Shown here one piece after another: positions 56,895 to 64,000 of a DNA stretch of 64,000 nucleotides. Numbering within the stretch: the stretch's first letter is position 1; each line of letters begins with the position of its first letter. The notes below the pieces were generated by a model. That model was given only the letters and a program-made list of their open reading frames with translations. It was not told the origin of the DNA and ran no database searches. The position numbers were made by a program, and so were the translations under genes. Origin of the DNA: Cyrtodaria siliqua (Eukaryota; Mollusca; Bivalvia; Adapedonta; Hiatellidae); contig JAWPHD010005594.1 of assembly GCA_037043455.1 (NCBI GenBank), positions 62,001-126,000 of the forward strand. Direction: 5' to 3'.

Positions 56895-58814
56895 ATTTGT
56901 TTGACCGTTTATTGCTTGCTACGATTTAATTATTTCACTGTGCTAACAGCTTCGCGATCATTTCTTACTTAAAAAGATTGTTCGAGGCCGCAATATGCCT
57001 GTATTGTTGTTGTACTATTTCCACACATTTATTAACAATTACTAGTTTTCGTTTCTGGTTTTACGAACAGGCACAAAGAATATGTATACTGATTAAAATA
57101 AGTTTAGCAAGCAAATTGCTTGGCAAATTCATTTGCGCATATTCTAGGTTATGCGTGGCAGAGGTAATTTACAATATAATTACCATAATTAGCAGATATA
57201 TGCAGGGCTATGTGTTTGAAACGATATCTGGGAAAACAATAACAAAATGTTTTAATCTACCTGTTGTACAGCTAATATAATTTCGTTCTTATTTCAATGC
57301 AAAGGGAGGTAATTTCAATTGTTCAAAACTTTAGTTCGTTATTGCATTATAATGACAGTCCATTGATTTTACGGTTTTTATAACTTGAAACCCAGAACTT
57401 TATTTATTTGACGTTTAACCATGGACTTTATCATACTGGTATTTTTAAATATGAAATACGCTGTTTTAACTAAATGGGAGATAACTCTGATACTTACATT
57501 GGATCATAACTAATAAGTGAAAGAGAATATCACCCTATGTAATGCAAATGTTTTATAATACTTCACATGATGAAATAGCATTCAATGTCTTTAAGCTAAA
57601 TGTACATAAGGACTTGCTCAATTTATTTTTTTCAGTATATATTTGAAGCTACTAGGAATTGTGCCAGGACTCAAAATGTTCGATATTGTTACCAACTCAA
57701 GGGACAAATTCTACCATCACTTTTTGAAAAGAGTAATGTATATAGATTACATTTTTCCATGATAGCAATCTGGAACAGGTAGCTTATATAAAAAAATCGA
57801 ACATTAATAGGTTATCATTGCAGCGCTTTCATATAAGATTTTGATGTTCATTTTTGAATGTCATGCTTGTGTGAATAATTATTGATGTACTTTTTAAAGA
57901 TGCATTTAAGTTTACAATGCACGTAAATAAGCTCTTTTTAGCACTGAATTCAGTTTAAAATCTCTATTTAGCTTCAAATTAGAAGTCAATTTACCCCACC
58001 CACTATTGACACAGTTTTATGCATTTTGTTTAGTTAATATTGTTTACAATATATGTGTAAACTTGTAAGAATCAGTAATTTACAACCTTTCTACATGATG
58101 TAAATTATATTATAATATGAATAAGGGATTGTTATGATATATTGATGAAATTATTATAAGTACTAAGCAATGTTCATGGCATTGCACATATGTGTTCAGT
58201 AAGCCTGATAAGTTGAGACACATGCCAAACTGGAAGTTTCTTGTTTACTTCCTCAGAGTAACTGCAACATACATAGTATTAACATGTTCTGATATATACA
58301 TATATTGCACAGACGACACATAGTCCAAAGGATTCTAGATAAAGGAAATGTGCGGTTTAACGTGTGTTTTTTTAACAAAAGTCTTTTTTAGGTGTATGCG
58401 TCATGGCAATACTTATTATCAGATTATGATTACACATTTGGATTATGTATTACACATAAATACATGAATTAAACATTGCATATTGCAACGCAAAATCTTA
58501 AAAGTTGTCTATTTTAATACTTTTTAATTACAATTTATGCATATTTTAAGGATTTTTACACCTGAATTACCCCACCCGTACACAACACAATGAAGAATTC
58601 TGCATATGAAATGAAAAAATAGTAGTATATGCATTTGCACGAACCATTGTTGTGTTATTGAAAAAAGAATCGACGAAGATGAATGGATTTGAATTGGGGT
58701 TTTACGGCGCACCAACACAAACATGTTATATGGCGCCAACAGGAATGAACATTCGACCCGACTCACTCTTCATTAACATCTAGATAAAAATGTGCAGAAT
58801 GTGCCTAGAACCTT
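56895..58814. other. No further GNBP exon seen
   Basis: Frames at 56978-57280 and 57600-57782 do not match GH16. About 58680-58745 resembles a dispersed-repeat end (GGTTTTACGGCGCACC). Confidence 0.4.
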
Positions 58815-59270
58815 CTTACCAGCAGAACTGCAGAGTTGCTGCAAATTCTCTAGTAAACACTCCATTTTTCGCTGGAGCCACGATCACTGCCACCACTGAA
58901 GTAGCACCTGAAACAATACAGGTTTCATGATGAAAATAATGAATACAAATGACAAAATTAACATGAATTCGTGGACATTTTACCCCTATGCCTGGATATG
59001 CAGTGGTAATATTCTTGCCCGGGAACCACACGGCGTCGACGAAGAAATAGCTTTAGAGTGATACCCAGATCACTGTACTAACTACTTACCATAGCAACTA
59101 TTTGTTAGTATTGGTGCAGTTGTTACAATATCACCTGCTTAGGATATGTATCTAAACATAGGTTGTGATGTTCTCCGTACATGATTTAGAGTATGGAATT
59201 AACCTAGGATAGTAAGCATCAACCCTACGTTTGCGCTGGCGCATGCAAGTGGAATGATTATTACCTAAAG
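58815..59270 (-). CDS. Possible three-exon gene fragment, minus strand
   Basis: Candidate exons: about 59208-59266 (acceptor TTTTCTTTAG, VIIIPLACASANVGLML), about 59094-59138 (45 bp, GDIVTTAPILTNSCY, donor ATG|GTAAGTAG) and 58815-58907 (acceptor TTGTTTCAG, ATSVVAVIVAPAKNG, ending W-stop, or donor G|GTAAGAAG at 58819). Phases match at both joins. The product is hydrophobic and I recognise no family. The donor of the first exon (AG|GTTAAT) is weak and no upstream exon was found, so chance is a real alternative. Confidence 0.28.
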
Positions 59271-59287
59271 AAAAAGTGTAATGCCAA

Positions 59288-59342
59288 TGAAGAGAGAGAG
59301 AGGGAGTGTGTGTGTGTGTGTTGGGGGGGGGGGGGGTATATA
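59288..59342. repeat. GA/GT/poly-G simple repeat
   Basis: GAGAGAGAGAGGGAGTGTGT passes into a run of about 16 G. Confidence 0.9.
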
Positions 59343-59414
59343 TAGGCATTTAGGAACCTACCCTACTGACGAATAGCCACCTATGTTTAACATGATGGGA
59401 GAAAAAAAACAAGC

Positions 59415-59585
59415 GATACACGGGATCGCCTGGTTTACGTCCCCAGCCGACGGACGAGGGTAAAAGCGTCTTTCCCAAGAACACACCGACAAAATTCACT
59501 GGCTCCGGTGCGGCTTGAACCAGGGTCCTCTGAATTTAAAGTCCCCGTGCTTTCCACTGCATCAAATGGCTGTATGCGCTCAAGC
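59415..59585 (-). mobile_element. tRNA-derived SINE, minus strand
   Basis: The reverse complement reads GCCATTTGATGCAGTGGAAAG (A-box region), CCTGGTTCAAGCCGCACC (B box) and GGGAAAGACGCTTTTACCC in the body. Same subfamily type as 26800-26965. Confidence 0.7.
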
Positions 59586-59844
59586 AGGATGACTGCATTA
59601 AAATACATACAACTAAAATGTTAATCCGTCATAAATTTATATCCAAGAACGGTCTCTCTTATCTAGCAAGTAAGCATCAAGTTCATGTATGTCGAGTTGC
59701 AATATGCATGCAAGACTTTTATATTTTCAGCTCATTGCTGTTTTAATAAACTTGGCAATTAATGCCTTGGGATAAAACAGGACAATTAAGAATACTCAGT
59801 ACATATTATCTGATTTAAATAATGTAACTTAATTTGACAATATA

Positions 59845-60794
59845 CGAGGGTGCTTCAAAAAGTTCTGTCACTAGGCATATATCCTTTGAACTAGATATTA
59901 CACTGAGATAAAGTAATGTATTTATAGTACTACTGGGTTCGCCGTCTTAAATTCCACAACAAAAATGAAAAATTTCCGGTTATTTATACCCCTGAATTAC
60001 CTCCCCCTAATACACCTTTTGGATACTGGCATCTCTGAAAAGTCCTTGTTACAAAACGTTGTACAAATTATTTGAATAAGTGTATGCTTTTAAATTTTCT
60101 TGTACGCCATCTGTTGTTATTCACCCATAATCCCTGAAAATGATTGTTGAGCATTCGGAAAGGTCTTGCTGCAAACCAGATATGAGTGAATGCATATCCC
60201 TTAATTTTAGCAGAAATAACACTGTTTTTCTTAATTTTGTTTACGGAAATGTCATAATGTCTTTTAAATGTCGTAATTATTCTCATATTATTAATATGTT
60301 TTCATATTTGTTTACAAATCATAGTCCATCAGTGTTTAAATTTCATATTCAACACATTATTGTAGAATTTTGTACAATGTTTAGAGAAAATATTAATCAT
60401 CCAAAAACGCTATTTCAGAAGATTGCCCTTCCATTTAATGTCCATTTATAATTCAATTAATTTTACACGTTAGCTTAACATGTTAATTTCTAAGACAATG
60501 CCTTTTCATCTACCATGCTTAAATTCTGAATCTTGTAATGCACAGATATAACTGGTAATGTACGAGACATTTCAAAAGTCTTCGACAAGTACTTAAAGAA
60601 AAACAGGCATTTAAAAAAATAACAGTTAACAAACCTGAAAAAACTCAGGACGAAAATGCCTCAGTGGGTATAAGTGATGTGTATCAATTGAATGGTATTG
60701 AAACTCTCGTTCATTTGGTATCAAACACCAACACTCACAACGAGCACATAATTGTTAGAACGCGTTAGTGATAGAACGTTTTGAATGACCCTCG
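59845..60794. mobile_element. Mariner-like remnant with nested MITE
   Basis: CGAGGGTGCTTCAAAAAGTTC at 59845 is the inverted partner of GAACGTTTTGAATGACCCTCG at the 60794 end, with TA on both outer sides. No transposase is readable between. The last 232 bp (60563-60794) is a second copy of the MITE at 25947-26230, so either the MITE is an internal deletion derivative of this element or it inserted against its end. Confidence 0.6.
60563..60794. mobile_element. Mariner-type MITE, copy 2
   Basis: CGAGACATTTCAAAAGTC...CCCTCG flanked by TA (60561-60562, 60795-60796). Collinear with 25947-26230 apart from one internal deletion of about 50 bp. Confidence 0.82.
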
Positions 60795-60796
60795 TA

Positions 60797-61590
60797 ACAT
60801 ACATATAAGATATAAAAAAATGAATAAACGCTTCCAGATAAGAATCGGTACCCAGTGCATGGAGATAGATCACGGTTAGTTTACTGATGTTTACTCTAAA
60901 AGCTAAATCCGACATACAGGTGCTACTGCAGTTAAAGTAGCTATCCCGCCAACAGCAGCCACATTTTACAACATATGTACATCGTTTCTAAACCTACTGA
61001 CCACGAGGTATATACATAACTTACATCGTTTGAGAATCAAAACTCTATATATACAATATAAAAAGCTTTAACCAGTCAGAAAAAAAATACAAAAATGGAT
61101 AATTCATTTTACACTTATTCAATTACGGATATTACAAAAACCCATGAATAAACATATACTTTTAAGCGACACATATGCATTATTATATGAGATGAACACC
61201 TGGATAGAGTTTTGATAAACTGTTTTTGTGTAGAGTAATTTTGTCGTAATTTGGCGGGTTATTTTAAAATGTGTATAACAAACACCTAAAAATCAACAGT
61301 TAAACCGTAAAATGCCTTTTCTTTCTGTTTTTATTTTTGCAATTTGTCGAAAATGCAGTAGTCTACTTTGTGATTTTAGTTCGTGGATTTATTCAATATG
61401 CGATTTGTAAACATGGTTAAGTCTTCATAATGGAATACCTTATCAAAAGTCACATTCTCTGTATATTTCAGTTCACTTAAAACTTTTGAAGTGATTTTAT
61501 GAAAGGTGTACAACTTCAAGCCATAAACAAGAGAACCACTCGCCTTGTCTCAAAGTGCTCTCATGTTTTAAGAAACAACAACTATTTCTT
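60797..61590. other. No gene recognised
   Basis: AT-rich. No coding or RNA signal. Confidence 0.4.
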
Positions 61591-61599
61591 TATATAAAA

Positions 61600-62590
61600 C
61601 TGTAAAACTGTGACCCCCGTAGTGGCCATATTTGACCCCATTGTCGCCATTTGAACAAACTAGGTAGAGGATCATAAGCTTATGGTACATGCGAACTATT
61701 ATTTAGCTTTTGAAGTATCAGAGAAGCTGTTTGAATATGTTTTCCTATATAATTCAATGTTATAGTGTGACCCCCGGGACAGGGCCACTTTTGATTCCAG
61801 ACTTGATTCAATGGACACCATTTAAATTATTTGGTACAGGACAATAATCTTAAGCTACATGTAGCTTAATACACCTCTAGCTCTTGTAGTTTCAGAGAAG
61901 ATGTTTACGTTCCTACATAACTCTATGTAAATATGTGACCACCGGGACCGGGCGAAATTTGACCATAAGATCACCATTTGAACAAAATAAATTGGTAGAG
62001 ATCGATCCTCTTATGCTACATGCATCGTATTAGACCTCTAACTCTTTTAGTATCAGAAAAATCGATACTCTTATGTTACATGCATCGTATTAGACCTCTA
62101 GCTCTTGTAGTATCAGAAAAAGAATATTTTTATGGACTTTCCTATTGAACCCCAAAACCGGGCCATAGGTGAACACAGAGTCACGATTTGAACAAAAGTG
62201 GTAGAGAACCATAAGCTTGTACAATATGCAAAATAGTAGACCTCTGGCTCTTGTTTTTAAAGAAGAGATTTTAAAGATGTTTCTATATGACTCTATGTAA
62301 ATATATGACCCCTGTGGTGCAGCCAGATATGACCCCAGGGTCAACATTTTAACAAACTTGCTTCATGCACAATATGGGACCTCTAGCTCTTACAGTTTTT
62401 AGAGAAAAGTATTTATTTTTAAATATTTCCTGTATAACTGTATAAAAAGATGTTACCCCCGGGGCTGGGCCATATTTGACCCTGGGGTCACCATTTGTTC
62501 AATAATTGGTAGAGGACCCTAAATGTATAATACATGCAAACTATTAGACCTATAGCTCTTCTAGTTTCAGCGAAAACGATTTTTTAAAGA
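61600..62590 (+). repeat. GACCCC-type tandem array, about 150-bp units
   Basis: Six diverged units, each with GTGACCCCxGGxxxGGGCCA, ATTTGACCxxxGGTCACCATT, TGAACAAACTTGGTAGAGGA, CTACATGCAAAxTATTAGAC and CTCTAGCTCTTGTAGTTTCA. A local roughly 65-bp duplication lies at about 62000-62115. The same unit appears in the element at 27715-28830. The array ends in GGGGGAGATAACTCT (62612). Confidence 0.82.
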
Positions 62591-62859
62591 AACAAGAGTT
62601 TTGCTTAAAAGGGGGAGATAACTCTAATGACATGAATCAGCTACCCTGTTCACGCTGCTATGATGGATTTTTTGTTTCTCTACAAGGTACTCAATAACAT
62701 GGTACTAGTAAGAATTTGTCCCTTGAGAAGGTAACAAAAAAGTGTATGGCTCACGGTCTATACGGGAGCCATTTAAGGTGCCAGTCGTATATCTTTAAAA
62801 ATACTGTGGTAAAATCTGCATTGTTCTTTAGTGTAACATAGTGACTTTGGATATTCCAA

Positions 62860-63120
62860 ACAATCAGGTATAGAGCCGAACAGGAAGTATAGCTTTTATG
62901 GAACACAGTCAACCAATAACACACACTAAAACAAACAACAATTATTACAATGCTAATAAGAAACAAAGCAAGCGACATCACAAACAACCGGTTGACAATA
63001 CGGCTACCGCCATAGAACGCTGGGGATGTTAAACCAGGTCATAGGCTGCACCAAACCTCACTCTTACCCTATTTCATCGCAATAAAACGGACCGGTGTAA
63101 ATAAAGAAATCCCCGCCAGG
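62860..63120 (+). repeat. Family A copy
   Basis: GCCGAACAGGAAGTATAGC, ACACAGTCAACCA, GACATCACAAAC, GTTGACAATACGGCTACCGC, TAAACCAGG, CCTCACTCTTACCC and AATCCCCGCCA in family order. Confidence 0.78.
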
Positions 63121-64000
63121 CTAACTTTCTAACTGTTATTCTACACAACGTGTATTCTGATCGCATACCAATCCGATACAATTATCGATTTTTGTATCTA
63201 CCTATACCCACGCCCTTTGAAACAAAACCTTGCCGAGTCGAAAAGTGTTCCATAGCAAACCTTTGCATAAACAATTATTAAACCGTTTACAACTTGTGGC
63301 TCAATTAAGCGCCCTTTAATCGTGTATGAAACGGAAGAACATAGCAAATGATGTACTTTTATGTGAACAAATATGACGCGTTTCGTGTTTGTGACCGAAA
63401 ACGTGTCATCTAGTACGTAACATTAAGTAAAGAAAAAAGTCACATTTTCTAGGACGCCCAATTCACCCACTTTAATCTTGTATGTGAAATTGAAGAACAT
63501 CACAGTTGATGTACTTTTATGATCGATATTCTGTAAATAAAAAAGAAAGATCAAAGATCTTGGTAGCCTCTATTACATCTAACACTACTGTCGCACTTGA
63601 GTTAAATTACGTTTAAGGTATGTTTCATCTAAAACGGAAGGTAATTAAGTTGAAAACAATAAATATATTTCACAAGCGAGATAATTAGCTTTATATCTGG
63701 GGAGGAACTGGAAACCCATTGTAAAATAATAATAGATCACGCCAAGGGGGCTTAAATCATATTGTGAAACACGTTGTCACAGAGACATATTAAATGGTAA
63801 ACGCCGCGGACCTTTATTCGTACCAGACACATTCTTCCCCATTCTTGCCATCGGTGTTTCCTACTTAACATATTACATTCAAATCATGAGACATCTCCGC
63901 TATGCTCTGTGTTAATACCTTTATATACTCTTACACCACCTTCGTAAAACCTTGCTACTTTCTGTTTGCGTTGCGTGTGATTATATAGAGATTATTTAAC
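63121..64000. other. No gene recognised
   Basis: AT-rich. A weak internal echo (GTGTATGAAACGGAAGAACATxxCAxxTGATGTACTTTTATG) occurs at about 63320 and 63480. No coding signal. Confidence 0.4.

Noticed and set aside
60900..60975. Minus-strand exon reading VAAVGGIATLTAVAP with a GTATGT donor
   Set aside because: A stop lies immediately upstream with no acceptor AG between it and the open stretch.

Overview
The window is AT-rich, intron- and repeat-dominated animal DNA and is most likely from a bivalve mollusc. That inference rests on tRNA-derived SINEs with bivalve-type tails, GTCCGTCC/GACCCC-type dispersed repeats, a Penelope-like and an L1/Tx1-like retroelement, and a CBM39+GH16 pattern-recognition gene. 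Nearly all long open reading frames in the first 29 kb are by-products of satellites and low-complexity DNA.

Layout. 0-21 kb: tandem arrays (periods of about 25, 70, 90-100, 130 and 178 bp, and 1.3 kb), a precisely delimited TA-insertion MITE, and many scattered copies of one dispersed repeat family (called 'family A' here, with a TTGGAACGGT core). 21.4-26.2 kb: a dead L1/Tx1-type LINE on the minus strand, itself hit by family A, by the 3' end of another LINE carrying a SINE, and flanked by a mariner-type MITE. 26.8-28.8 kb: SINEs and a GTCCGTCC element.

29.4-57 kb: the only host gene I can support. Exons found by splice sites and phase spell a beta-1,3-glucan-binding protein (GNBP/LGBP family: signal peptide, CBM39, Ser/Thr-rich linker, GH16 with an intact E-I-D-x-x-E motif). 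Three in-frame stops and at least one doubtful splice junction suggest a decaying or null copy. Its intron 1 (29.6-47.2 kb) is filled by nested inverted repeats around a roughly 10 kb Helitron-like element at 32.1-42.0 kb. The element encodes OTU protease, DUF6570-like, Helitron Rep-N and PIF1 helicase modules, then an SGNH-hydrolase-like gene. Unlike classical Helitrons it is bounded by roughly 100-bp inverted repeats, and it carries iteron-like repeats and a 125-bp palindrome. It is inactive as read: it has a frameshift, a 488-bp insertion with a 10-bp target duplication, deletions removing the Rep tyrosine region and the helicase Walker A, and a nonsense codon.

47-64 kb: remaining GNBP exons separated by family A copies, a dead Penelope-like retroelement (52.9-54.4 kb, minus), possible minus-strand exons at 58.8-59.3 kb, mariner remnants at 59.8-60.8 kb and a GACCCC tandem array at 61.6-62.6 kb. 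No rRNA gene, CRISPR array, or tRNA gene outside SINEs was seen.
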